Below, piece by piece: positions 45,701 to 56,778 of a stretch of DNA of 64,000 bases. The number at the start of each line of letters is the position of its first letter. The first letter of the stretch is position 1. Source of the DNA: Erythrophleum ivorense (Eukaryota > Streptophyta > Magnoliopsida > Fabales > Fabaceae); the NCBI GenBank assembly GCA_026724425.1, contig JAIUCV010000355.1, forward strand, positions 124,001-188,000, read 5' to 3'. Under the pieces are notes generated by a model. That model was not told where the DNA came from, did not search any database, and was given only the letters and a program-made list of their open reading frames with translations. The position numbers and the translations under genes were made by a program.

Positions 45701-47044
45701 AAGCTTCTTTTTGCCTAATCAAATGACACACCTCTACCTCTTTGACCTATACCTCATTTCCTCACCTTAGCTATTCAGGAATGTAGCTTCTTATTTGAAT
45801 TTTTTAGATTAAGCTAATCTTTCTATTGTAAAGAACAAAAAATCCTATACTTATAAATTTTAGGATTTTCAATATGGAATGCCTTATGACAATACATGGA
45901 TGCAATTTTATTACATTGTTTGACCTAAAAACCAATGGGTGGTTTGATTTTGGCATGATGGTCCTTCAAGACAAGGAATTCTAATTTCCTTTTGGACACT
46001 TACTATCCCTTATAGGTAGATTAGAACTACCAATTAATTTAAAAGGAAGACTAACCCCTTTCTATTTATATTTATGGTAACAACTTTTCTCATTGAACCT
46101 TTATTTTCCTCATATGCTTATTGCACACAGGGATAAATAAAGTTGACAAATCATCCTAAAGAAACAAACTAAATTTCACATGGATGATGTCTGTGGAAAA
46201 GACTAATCAATTTGAATTTCTTTTGACGACCTGCAGGGTCATTTCAGATCCTTCAGCTTCCTTCGGGACCGTATGTTTTCACGATAAGAAGTAAGATTAA
46301 CTCTCAAAGAGTTTCAATTATTTTTTATGGGCAACTCCATGTAGGTTCTCAACCGGCTTGACCCTTGCAGTCATCTTAACCTCTTTTATTTCAGCACTAA
46401 ACTGGTGACATCATGTTGCAACTTATTATTTTTGTGGATATTATTTAAGATTGTCTTTTACAATTAATTAGTAAATTATTAGTGTTTATTGATATTTTAT
46501 TTTATTTATTTTATTGTTACATTCCAATAGGAGCCTATTAATCTCTAGGGAGTTATGGCTCATCACTTAGTTTGAGAAGGGACAGTTCGTACACAATTGA
46601 TGCTTAGGAGTTAGCTTTGATAACAAAAAATGAGTCAACCTAATGATCCACTGATATATGATGGATTTAGTGTTGTGTACTTGCTCATATACCATTGAGA
46701 ACAATGTCTTGGTTTAAGAAAAGGAGAAAAATTTTATACTTTTTCTCGAGAAATTTATTGCTTCATTGAAGAAAAAGTAATTGACAATCAATTTGAAAGA
46801 AATGTGCCTTTTTACACAATTGATGTCCTAAAAAAATGATTTCAATTTCTAACCAAGACATGATACTCATTTGTTGATGCCACGTTTTCCCAAACATTTG
46901 CAGACCTCTTTTTTTTATGAGGAATTTGTTATTTTGTGGGCATAGAAATTTTAAAGGAAGGGTTTCTTTTCCCTTTATGTATGTGCATAAGGATAAGGGA
47001 TTCGCCTGAGGACTAACTTGAAAAGGCGAACCCCCTCTACCTCC
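42741..47044 (-). other. non-coding interior of the 12-kb element
   Basis: Six-frame reading shows only short frames. I find no zinc knuckle, DTG/DSG protease, YxDD RT, or HHCC/DDE integrase motif. Some stretches (for example minus strand near 45,330: NKVQENIRNKVLGRFLGD) look faintly coding but are too short to identify. T- and A-runs are frequent. This interior may be transduced or decayed sequence. Confidence 0.6.
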
Positions 47045-47062
47045 TCCCCAGCAGAGTCGCCA
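47045..47062 (-). other. primer-binding site of the 12-kb element
   Basis: The minus strand reads TGGCGACTCTGCTGGGGA three bases inside the LTR end. It would pair with a tRNA ending CCCCAGCAGAGTCGCCA, which from memory matches a plant tRNA-Arg 3' end, the primer type described for Ogre elements. Confidence 0.75.
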
Positions 47063-47065
47063 AAC

Positions 47066-48370
47066 TGTCACACTTGAAAATGCGACCGCGTGTCGTTTTT
47101 CTCAAATAAAAGGAAAAAATTTGATTTTCTCTTTGAAATTGAAAACCGAAATTCAAAATTGAAATATGTGTAATAGTAGGGTTCAGGAGTCGCCATCAAA
47201 ATTTTAAATTTTAAAAGGTAAAACTTTGGAAAAGCTTTTTCATTTGGAAAGATGGTCTACAAACCAGAAAATGAATCCGGGAGTCGATTGTGAGTGGGGA
47301 AGGTGTTAGGCACCCCACTACACTCGTTACTAAGAACGGTTATCCTAAGTCAGTTGTGCAGAAATAAAATGGCCTTAATTGTATTTTAATTCTCCCTAAC
47401 AAATCACATGTAAAATAAGAAATAAAGAAATTAAAGGAAATAAAGTTAAAAGTAGAAAGAAAGAAAGAAATTAGAATAAAACACAAAGAAATTCAAGAAT
47501 TGAAATAAAAAAAGAAAGGAATGAAATTAAAAGAAAAATGTTTTATTTACAAAGCGGACTTAACCTAGGATAAGAGCCTAGGGCCTACGTACCTTCTGAA
47601 AGGGATCAAAGTCCACGTACTTCGAACATAAATTGTATTTTGGTTGATTTTTTGTTGTTGTTGTTTTTTTGTTGTTGTTTGGTTTGTGTTTAATTTTTTT
47701 AATTTTTTGATTTTTTTTTTTATTTTTGATTTTTTTTTCATGTTTCTTGGTTTTTTTTCCCTAAGAAAGAGAGTAAAAATCATTTAAATTTTTTGCAAAT
47801 AAAATGAAATGGAGATTAGTTGATGGTTTTTGTTTACAAAAGACAGGATTAATTTTACTCTCCCTTTTTCTTTTCCCTTTTTTTTGTTTTGCTTTGTTTT
47901 GTTTTATTTTTTGTTTTTTTTGTTTTATTTTGTTTTGTTTTGTTTTATTTTTTCTTTTTTTTTTGTTTTTTGCGAAAACAAAAAGAAAATAAAGAGTACT
48001 TTTTTCTTTAACAAATAAAACAAGTTTTGAAATTGGTTGATGTGTCTTTTTGATTTTTTTAATTCCATTTATTTTGGATTTTTGTTACTCCCCCTTTGAT
48101 TCTTCTTCTGTTTTAATTTTGGATTAATTTGTCTATTTCCTTTTTTTTTTTAGTTTTTCTCTCCTTTGATTTTTTGTTTTAATTTTGGATTAATTGGCCT
48201 TTACTCTTTTTTTTTAAATTTATTTTTGAGTTCTTTCTTCTTTGATTTTTTTTAAACTTATTAAACTAAGAGGACTTGTTTGATTTTCTCTCTTTTTATT
48301 TATTTATTTTTTATCAATTTAATTTTATCATTATTTTTGGAGTATGCCTGAACAAAATACGGTGTTCACA
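47066..48370 (-). repeat. 5' LTR with a 4-kb internal deletion
   Basis: This matches 35,919-36,932 and 40,891-41,220 of the other LTR, joined at GTGTCTT (48,042-48,048). The same seven bases occur at 36,926 and 40,891 in the full LTR. About 3,965 bp has been lost, probably between these short direct repeats. In the first 290 bases I count about 22 differences from the partner LTR, nearly all C/T or G/A. Confidence 0.85.
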
Positions 48371-49016
48371 ATGAAAAATACATTTGGCCTAGAGGAAAAG
48401 CTAGGGCTGGAATCATAATGAAGAATAACAAAGAAGAAATAATGGTGGCACTAACTTTTTCTTGGAATAAATAAGAGTTATATGATGAGACAAAAGGGAT
48501 GAATGGAGAAAACCAAATGAGAGAAGTTGACATACTCCTTGAGGAAGAAAGGAAAAAAAAATAAAAATAAGAAATGGGCATTGAAATGTGTTTTATTTGT
48601 GATGAATGGACTTGGTATTTCCAACCAGGCATAGGCGTGCTATGCTAAAGTGTAGAGCAGGTTTTGTCCAAGCCAAGGAAGTCTGCTCCTGCCTCCACAT
48701 ATATATTTTAAGAAAAGGATGTGGAGAACTCGATGTCTTCACGCGCCTGGAGGGTTCAAACTTCCCATGAGAAGCCTATTTGTTTTTTGTTTTCTGTTTT
48801 TTGTTTTCGTTTTTGTTTTTTTGGTCTTTGTCAATTCTGTCTTCTGGTCATTGAAAGCCGAAAACCGTATAGTTGGGTTGCATCATGAATGTTATTTAAT
48901 GTAGCATTTGTATAATGAGCGCTTTGGGCAAAACGATGGGAGTGGCAAATTGACATTCAAACAAACCGCATCGCTGGCATGCATCTCGAATGTTATTTAG
49001 TGTAGCATTTGTATAA
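48371..49016. repeat. spacer module E, copy 3, right flank of the 12-kb element
   Basis: The module shares GAAGAAATAATGGTGGCA, ACTTTTTCTTGGAATAAA, GTGCTATGCTAAAGTGTAG, GTCTGCTCC and CTCGATGTCTTCACG with 30,640-31,340. GAATGTTATTTARTGTAGCA with TTTGTATAATGA occurs twice (48,884 and 48,988), a direct repeat about 104 bases apart. Confidence 0.6.
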
Positions 49017-49460
49017 TGACATTTTTCACTGCTCTTTCTTGCTTGACCAAGCGCCGAAGCTACTTTTCCCTTTGTTCATTGAATCAGTGACAGTGTTGTT
49101 GTTGAGTGTGAGAGACCAACACAATCGCGTCTATTCCTGAAAGATCTTGGATTACAATTTCTGAATCTGAGATCATAAAGTGGTCCTAAGGTCAGGAGAA
49201 ACAGTGGTAACTGGTAAGCAATCAGAGTTTAATTAAGTTTTCTTTCTTTGTTTTCAACTAAAGACCTTGCTTATGCTACAGCACATTTGACTTGGAAGGA
49301 GCCGTAGAAAGGGTTTCAGCAAGGGACTTGGAAGAACTAAGAAGCCTTTGAAAGGGCTTCAGCAATGGGAGATTTTGATGGCGCATTGAAACCATCGCCA
49401 TGGAAACCGCCAAAGTCAGTTGTCATGGTGTGATTCCCCCCAGCCTCGGTCCAGTTTAAG
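49017..49460 (+). repeat. spacer module S, copy 3
   Basis: This is homologous to 15,170-15,680 and 33,120-33,600 (TTTTCACTGCTCTTTC, GAGAGACCAACACAAT, AAAGATCTTGGATTAC, GTGGTAACTGGTAAGCAATC, ATGGTGTGATTCC). The GAAAGGGTTTCAGCAA phrase is locally duplicated here (49,307 and 49,350). No intact frame. Confidence 0.6.
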
Positions 49461-50455
49461 GGCCATGCACTAAAAGGTTTCTTTAAAAAAATATATTAAA
49501 AGATTGTTATAAAAAATTTTAAAGTAATTTTTTTAATCTGCTCTTATATACGAAGTTAAGTGATGTAGAACAATAAGGACAGTTTGGGTCATAGAATTAT
49601 TAGTTATGGAAAGTAAAAATGAATGTCTAATTAAATGCAATTACTTCTATTGTAGTTGATGTGACATTGAAAAGAAAAAGAATGCAATAACATTTACGTG
49701 TTTGGTTGAAAAAAAATATGTGGAGGATGGAAAGCAACGATGCAAAAAATAACCAAATTGCCCTAGCATAAAAAAAAAGGTTTTAGAAAAATTAAATAAA
49801 AAATTTGGCTTCCATGTCAAAGAAAAAAAACATAGGTGTCATTGTTCCTTTACATGGGTATCTTCATCATCATCCTCCACCCCCAAGCTTTGAGATCTCT
49901 CTCTTCAAATTACTGGAGAGGCTATAGGTAGATATAACAGAAATAAGGAACTGCCACTATAATTTTTCTTCTAAAAAATTATTAGGATTAGGATCTTTAG
50001 ACCAAAAAGTGTGAATTTGAGACAAGATCATCAACAAGTGAGGTTTTTGTTGAAATATTTGTATTAGTCCTTGGAATATTTAGGCTTAAATAAACAGCAC
50101 AATAAGTCCTTCAAAATATCACAGAACTTGTTATTAATTTGTTTATAACATTGTCAAAAGGTCGAATCTTCAATGTTAGGGTTTTCAAAATTGCTCTTAA
50201 ATGGGTTTGTAAGATAAATGAAAATGGCAACTTCATTGCCTCTTATTGTATCATCCAAATGCCCAAGAAACCTTCCAGTGCATAGATCCTTTAATCCTTA
50301 AATCATCTTGTTTAAATCTAATGTTAGATTCAACATCCTTCTCAAGTTGTCCCTCCTCCAAGCCTTATTTCTGACATAAAAAACCATAACGAATCACCAC
50401 CACATAGTCTAATGTCTCTTTACTAAAATCATCAAATAAATAGGCATAATCAAGC
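49461..50455. other. spacer without a recognisable gene
   Basis: AT-rich. I see nothing that can be assigned. Confidence 0.5.
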
Positions 50456-51400
50456 AACTAGGTGTCATCAACGATGGTGAATTTGACTTGAAGATAGAGG
50501 CAAAGATCATTCTCGAAGGCATAAACCTTGGAGATTGATAGCATCATTGTCAATGGCACTTGTTTTATAGTAACCCAATTCAATACCAATGTTTCAAACG
50601 ATGAGGATGCAAAAGTATTGAAATGAAGGGCAAAAATAACTTTGTGTAAAAGTGGCTCCAAGCACAATTCATCTTCATGGGCTACAATGATTGGGAACAT
50701 TTTTATATCAACTTAGAGCAAAATCCCTTATAGCATTGAATGAAATGCCAAATTCCTTTAGAAAACATTGTCATCTCCTTTAGTGTCTTTAAACCAAATG
50801 GATCCAAAAGAAAAAGGGAGGAGAGGAAGGAGAAAGAGGGAGAAATAAAGAGAGAAAGAGGGATGAAGGAAGAGAGAAGAGAATAATTGACAAGGTAAAT
50901 TGATGATTAATTCAAATGGTTTGGAACTTACATTATTGAGGGCTATTTATAGGGAGCCCATAATAAGAAAATAAAATAAATAAAAAGTCAAAAAAATGAA
51001 TAAACAAATAAAAGTTAGATAACATATAAAACTAAAATATTTCTAAACTAGAGTTTCTTACACCTAAAATAAATTTTTCATAATTTCCCATCATTTCCCT
51101 TAACTTGGGAGAACTCTTCTTTGGAAAGGAAGACTACTAATGAGACTTTAACAAGGAAGGATTCAAATAAAGAAACTCCTCCTTACAATCCAAGTAGCAT
51201 CTAAATTTGAGCAACTTTTCCAACAAATAAGATAATGGTGGAGAAGGCTACAAGGAGAAATAACAATTTGATCATTAATAACTACATCAACTGCCTTAAC
51301 ATGCAATGGAATATATGGAAAAGTAATGGGCACAAGGGTATGATGAATCTAAGTGCTTGCAAAACCATCAAATAGCAATAAGGGAGGCTAAAATGTGCCT
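50456..51400 (-). mobile_element. probable gypsy 3' LTR and tail region, decayed
   Basis: On the minus strand, downstream of the integrase relic, TATAAATAGCCCTC (about 50,954-50,940) is followed by a pyrimidine-rich leader (TTCTCTTCTCTCTTCC). This is the U3/R layout of an LTR. A short frame on the same strand (50,700-50,458, IVAHEDELCLEPLLHKV) is of unknown origin. I cannot place the LTR ends. Confidence 0.4.
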
Positions 51401-51800
51401 CAGTAGGGAAATAAATCCTCTGACATTGAAAACTTAACTAATGGTCATATTAGCAAGTGATTTTAATTAGTATGCATTTGGCCTAAGTTTTTTAGAGATA
51501 CGAAAAGGACCAAAGGCTCAAGTATGCAACTTTTTGAAAGAATGTTTAAGATAATCCTCAAGATAGGTATAAACGATGTTAAAATCACAAATAGGGGTGA
51601 GCATTAGCAAACAATTTATATTGTTCATTGCTTAATGCAAGTTGCGCCTAATCTCAACATGTAATTCACGAATGTGCTAGGTAAATGATTTTGCGAATTC
51701 AAAAGTATGAGATGTTAAGGGGATGGGCATAAGGTCAATAGGCCAGAGAAGGTTAAAGCCTTGGACATGAGAAATGCATATAGAGGGGGTCAATAGGTGC
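51401..51800 (-). pseudogene. Ty3/gypsy integrase C-terminal relic
   Basis: On the minus strand with frameshifts: PIDLMPIPLTSHTFEFAKSF, HIRELHVEIRRN, then KKLHT, FGPFRISKKLRPNAY and FSMSEDLFPY. This matches the order in plant gypsy polyproteins (AxxFAQHLxxLHxEIRxxI, then FPPGTVKKLHARGAGPFKVLKKINPNAY, then FNVEDLxPY). Stops are frequent. The catalytic DDE core is not recognisable. Confidence 0.7.
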
Positions 51801-51957
51801 TATTTGCATTAATTAATTAACAAGTGAAACAAAATTGCAAAATCGAAAACCTTGTTGAGAGATTAAAATCTTATTAATAGGATCTTCTAAAAACTAATTG
51901 AATAGCAAGGGATCAAGAAGTTAAATTAGTACCTTGTCGACAAGGTTTTTGTACAAA

Positions 51958-52839
51958 TGCTAACACAAAAATGAAAGTGAAGGAAGGGAATACACCTGAT
52001 ATATCTTGGCTCAGTCAACAAGACCTATGTCTAGCCCCTTTGCAACACAACAAGGGATTTCCATTATGTAAAATTAGAGTACACAACTAAAAAATTAGGC
52101 TTTCAAGCTCACCTAAAACTTTTACAAATTTAACAGCTTACACACAGCTCTATTTTTCTTTCACACAATTGCTATAAGATTTAAAAACTTTTACAGACAC
52201 CAACAGATCAAAGTGAAGCTCACAATATAGACTCTCAATAATCTAATGGACTAGACACTTAGCAATAGCTTGAAAACACAGAAGACTATATCACTATGGA
52301 ACAAATTCTCTTTTGATTTCTCAATCCCTTATATTGATTTAGACATTGCTTCCTCTTATATACAATCAAAAAACTAGCCATTAGAAAACTTCTCCTAAGA
52401 TTTGATAAAATTCAATTAGGATTTGTGTAGCCATGAAGTAGTTAGACTTATCAGAGCTTAATTAGCATGCTAGGTAGATAAACTTCACAGGTTTCTTTTA
52501 TGTTTTCTACTTCTAGCCAACACATCCAGAGAGAAGGGTAGCATGCAGAGGTTCAAGTTATCTTGTCTTGTTCATTAATGCTTTTGAAGGATTTAAGATA
52601 AAAGGGTTAACTTTATGAAGAGCCAGAGATAGAAACGTAGTAAGGTGAAAAGGGCAGAGGCAGCTTTCAGCCTTTTAGCAAAAGGACAAAATAGTGTAGA
52701 AACCTTAAAAAAAGTTTTTCGTGCTTTCTGCAAGTCACATAAAAAGCCACAATAAAAAAGAATGCAAAGTGGGCTTTTATCTAACTTAGGCTTTTGGAAT
52801 CATTAAACAAAGAGAGGTTGAGAGACTACTAGGCCAACA
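51958..52839 (-). mobile_element. Ty1/copia 3' LTR (SIRE/Maximus-like remnant)
   Basis: On the minus strand a polypurine tract AAAAGGGGGAGAT (52,852-52,840) is followed by TGTTGGCC, the classic copia 3' LTR junction, and the LTR ends TTGTGTTAGCA near 51,958. TATA- and leader-like sequence is less clear. The interior would lie at higher coordinates. No 5' LTR is seen, so the element is truncated. Confidence 0.65.
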
Positions 52840-53627
52840 ATCTCCCCCTTTTGATGATGATAAAACCTAAGTGATAAAAGTCCTCACAGAAAACATATAA
52901 ACTCCCCCTAAGTATGTGCTCCCTTTTAAGAGATGAACTAATTATAGGGACTAAAGCACAAAGGCAAAAAAATAAAAGGAACTTGGTATAGTTACCTTAC
53001 AGGAAATAAACCATGTTGCCAATAAACCCATAAACAGTGTTAACATAAATAGTAATCAAACATAACCAATATCCTATAACCAAAATCCAGATATAAACTT
53101 TGTTCTCCCCTTTTTTTGTCTACATAAAAAAGGAGACAAAAAGAAGCAAACAGTGATCCAATAATAAGGTAGAAATAGAAATAAGCCAAAAATAATCCAG
53201 GAATTCAGTAACAGGGCAAAAACAAAAATAATCTAGAAACAAATCAGAAAACCATCCAGTAAGATAATTAAAAACTATCCAGATACACAATATCGAGGAA
53301 GATAAACATAAGATAAATAGAAAATTAATAGCAAGATTTAGTAGTTAGCAATAGGCCAAAAAAAAACATAGTCTTTGAAAGAGGATGCCATCATAGGCCA
53401 GTCAAATGATGAAGAATCAAGAAGCTAGCGTCATTTGCAAATGGCTTTGAGTACTTTGATGGAGTCTATGAGGGCAGTATCAATATCTTGAAGTTGAAGA
53501 TTAAGATTAATAGACTTGAGGTTGATACTTAACTTGGCATCCTTGAGCTCCTAATGAATAGCTTGGAGGTGTTGAATGATAGGCCCATGTTCTTGTAAGA
53601 GACTCTTTATGGTTCCAACACTTGTGG
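52840..53627 (-). mobile_element. 3' internal remnant of the copia element
   Basis: This holds the polypurine tract and, on the minus strand at 53,620-53,400, a degenerate leucine-rich frame (SLLQEHGPIIQHLQAI, LQLQDIDTALIDSIKVLKAI) with stops. SIRE-type copia elements carry an extra coiled-coil frame after pol, which this could be. RT and integrase are missing. Confidence 0.4.
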
Positions 53628-54299
53628 TGTAACAACCCTAACTTCTAATCATGGTAATTATCGTTAAATACATGATTAATGATTAATTATCAAGGTTTGG
53701 AGTCATTATAATTAAATATATAGTGAAAATATAAGAAAATTTAAACTTTGATAATATTAGGGTCATTAACTATACAACCACAAATGTAAGAATGCACAAG
53801 AGAAATTATACTATCATGAGGGGTTTGTAATTCACCCATCCATCAATTCCAACGCACAAAAACCTCCTACAAATGTTCTTACATCATTCCTTAGCATTAC
53901 CATTAGAGAAGCTGAAGTTTCTAAGCTAAAGGTAGAAATTTGGGAACCTTCGCTGTCATATCTAAAAATGTAACCGCGTGGCACTTTTGAAAAGAAAAAA
54001 CTTTTGAAGAAATTTCGATTTTCCATTTTCAATTTTCGAAAATCGAAAATCAAAATCAAAATAGTAAAAGTGGTAGGAGTCGCCACCAAAATTTTAATTT
54101 CTTTTAAAAGACAAAATTTTAGAAAAGCCTTTTTATTTAAAAAAAACAAAAAAAATGGTCTACAAACCAGAAAATGGATTCGAAAGTAGATTGTGAGTAA
54201 GGAAGGTGTTAGGCACCCCACTACGCCCATTCCTAAGAGTGATTACCCTAAGTTAGTTGTGCAAAATTAATATGGCTTCAATTCTATTTTAATTCTCCT

Positions 54300-54545
54300 T
54301 AATAAATCACATGTGAAATAAGAAATAAAGAAAATAAAATTAAGAGTAAAAAGAAAGAAAGAAATTGAGAAAATAAAATTAAGAGTAGAAAGAAAGAAAG
54401 AAATTGAGGAAATAAAATTAAGAGTAAAAAGAAAAAAAGAAATTTAGGAAATAAAATTAAGAGTAAAAAGAAGGAAAAGAAATTAAAGGAATAAGATTAA
54501 AAGTAAAATAAAATAAAATAAATTAAAGAAATAAAAATTAAAAGA
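54300..54545. repeat. A-rich tandem repeat, about 43-bp unit, 5 copies
   Basis: The unit AAATAAAATTAAGAGTAAAA plus AGAAAGAAAGAAATTGAGG is repeated in solo LTR Y. The corresponding place in the 12-kb element LTRs (36,290-36,350) has one unit, so the array expanded in this copy. Confidence 0.8.
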
Positions 54546-56778
54546 AAATATTTATTTATAAGAGCGGACTTGACCTAAGATGAAAGTTTAAGGTCTACGT
54601 ACCCTCCAAGAGGGATCAAAGTCCACGTAATTCAAAAGAAAAATTATATTGGTTGATGTTTTTAGTTTTTTGTTTGTTTATGTTTTTTTTATCTATGTTT
54701 TTTTTGTTTTTTTTTTTTAATTTTTGTGTTTTTTTTAATTTTTTATCTTGTTTAATTTATTGTTTTTATTTTTGTTGTTGTTGTTATTATTATTATTATT
54801 ATTATTTTGCGAAAAGACAAAGAAAATAAAATTTATTTTTTATTTAACAAATAAAATGATTTTCAAAATTGATTAATGTATTTTGATTTGTTAAAGGTAA
54901 ATTTAATTTTACTTTTCTTACATTTACACTTTTTCTCTCCTCTTTTTTCTTCATCATTTTTTTTGGTTTTTCGTTTTTTCTTTCTATCTTTTTTTTGTTT
55001 AATTTATTGTTTTTATTATTATTTTTGGTTTTGTTTTTATGTTTTTTAATGATTTTTTTATGAAATTAAAAAAGGATTTTTCTCTTTTCTTTTTTTTACT
55101 TTTTGCATTTTCAGAACTTTTTATTTGATTTGATTTTAATTTTTGACTTTCTTAATTTTTTTTGTATTTTGATTTTGATTTTTTTATTGTATATATTTTT
55201 ACTTTATTTCTTTATTTTTCTTTTTGTTTGACCTTTTTTTTTCATTTTTTTAAAAATTATTTTTGTTGATTTTATTTTTTTAATTTTTCTTATATTATTT
55301 TTTTATTTTTTGATTTATTTATTTTTATTTAAGTAAGAAGACTTCTCTCTCTCTTTTTTGTCTAATTTTGAAATGATACTTGTATTTAAGTATAAAGATT
55401 TTTTAGTATCTCATTTCTCTTTTTTTAATTTTTTATCTTCTTTTCAAAATACCTACTCCAAAGAGGAATAATTAATTTTAAAATTTCTTTTAAAACACTA
55501 ATTTTTATATTTTTAAGAAAAGAAAGGGAAAAAGGTTTTTTTTTTCTTTTAAATTAGTAATTTATTGCCAAGAAAGGTTTTTTGGTTTCTTTTTTAAAAA
55601 AAAAACTTTATTTTGTCTAAAAGAAACCTATGTATATATTTTTTCCAAAGAACTTCATCTTTTTTTTTTTAACTTTTTTTTTGGTTTGACTCATGTTTTA
55701 ATAATTTAAAATCCTCTTCCTTTTTTTTAAGAACATTTTCTTTTTTCTTAGAATTTTTGAAAAAAAGAAAATTTTATAAGGCAATCAGAACCTAAAACTT
55801 GCAAATGTATATTAAAAAAAAACCAATGAGTATCAAGGAGACTTTATTGTCACACATGATACTTTGATTAACCCTATGTGCCTGAGGGGATATGAAATCC
55901 TACACGGTTATTCTAAAAATAAAATAAAATTTAAGTAACACAAAAATATCTATAAGCTTGCAACATATTTTTTTAACTGTGTGTGCTTGTGTGCATCCAA
56001 TCATATATAATATAATATTTACAATTGAGAATAACAAGTAACTTCCCTCAATCTTCTATTTTTGAACACACTACTATCCTCTCCTTCTATGCAAACGTCC
56101 AAGGGTGATTTGCACGATCTCGAAGCATAAGACAACATAATGAGAACTGCATTCAGAAACTATGCTTCTCGTACGTGCAATGCAAACAGAATAATGATAT
56201 ACAGATCACTCTCACCACTTGCACAACATAAGGTGTCCAATTCACAAATATAGAACCAAGCTGAAAAAGTAATATTCAAAAACTCAGTGGGATGATACAA
56301 TGGATGACGTCCAAAGTAAGCAGCTTAGGATTCAAACTGCAAAGTGTTTTAGCTACACCGAAATGCCCACGATTAAGAATCAAAATCTAATGAATTATTT
56401 TTCCTTTGAGTGAATTCCCTAGTGCAATTCCAACATGGTCTCTAGGTGCTCCCCGCCATGTCAATAAGTTAAAGAAATAGTTTCTTACCAAACAATAATA
56501 TTCAAGTTAATTCCATAACTTTCAAGCATGATATCCATCCTTAACATTTGATCTACTTGAGACCCCAGAAATCAATGCATTGATAGGAACTTCAATGCCA
56601 ACCCATTTCAAGAACCATGACACCATGTGAGAATTGAATAAATGGGTCAAAAACAAACTACATCTATCAGCCACATGAAATCTCAAAGCTAGAAACCCCG
56701 AGCCATCCACTAGTTCCTCCAAGGCAAAGAATAACTTCATAGGATTAAAAATGGAATGCTTTGGCCTGAAGTACCTAT

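Larger units (their letters stand above)
35919..48370 (-). mobile_element. 12.45-kb non-autonomous LTR retroelement (Ogre/Tat-like LARD)
   Basis: Two copies of one sequence bound the element: 35,919-41,220 and 47,066-48,370. On the minus strand each begins TGTGAACAC and ends GTGTGACA. Next to the right LTR the minus strand reads GTT and then TGGCGACTCTGCTGGGGA, a normal primer-binding site after a 3-base spacer. Next to the left LTR it reads AAGTAAAGAGGGGCAAC, a polypurine tract. So the element lies on the minus strand with its 5' LTR on the right. The 5.8-kb interior shows no gag, protease, RT, RNase H or integrase motif. Very long LTRs, a tRNA-Arg-type primer site and a 3' minisatellite are traits I recall for Ogre elements (Tat clade of Ty3/gypsy). 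The flanks are GTGGA and ATGAA, a target duplication with two possible G-to-A changes. Confidence 0.82.

Noticed and set aside
46763..47071. 102-codon minus-strand frame
   Set aside because: It overlaps the LTR end and primer-binding site of the retroelement, and its start codes through the tRNA-complementary sequence. It is a by-product of that sequence.
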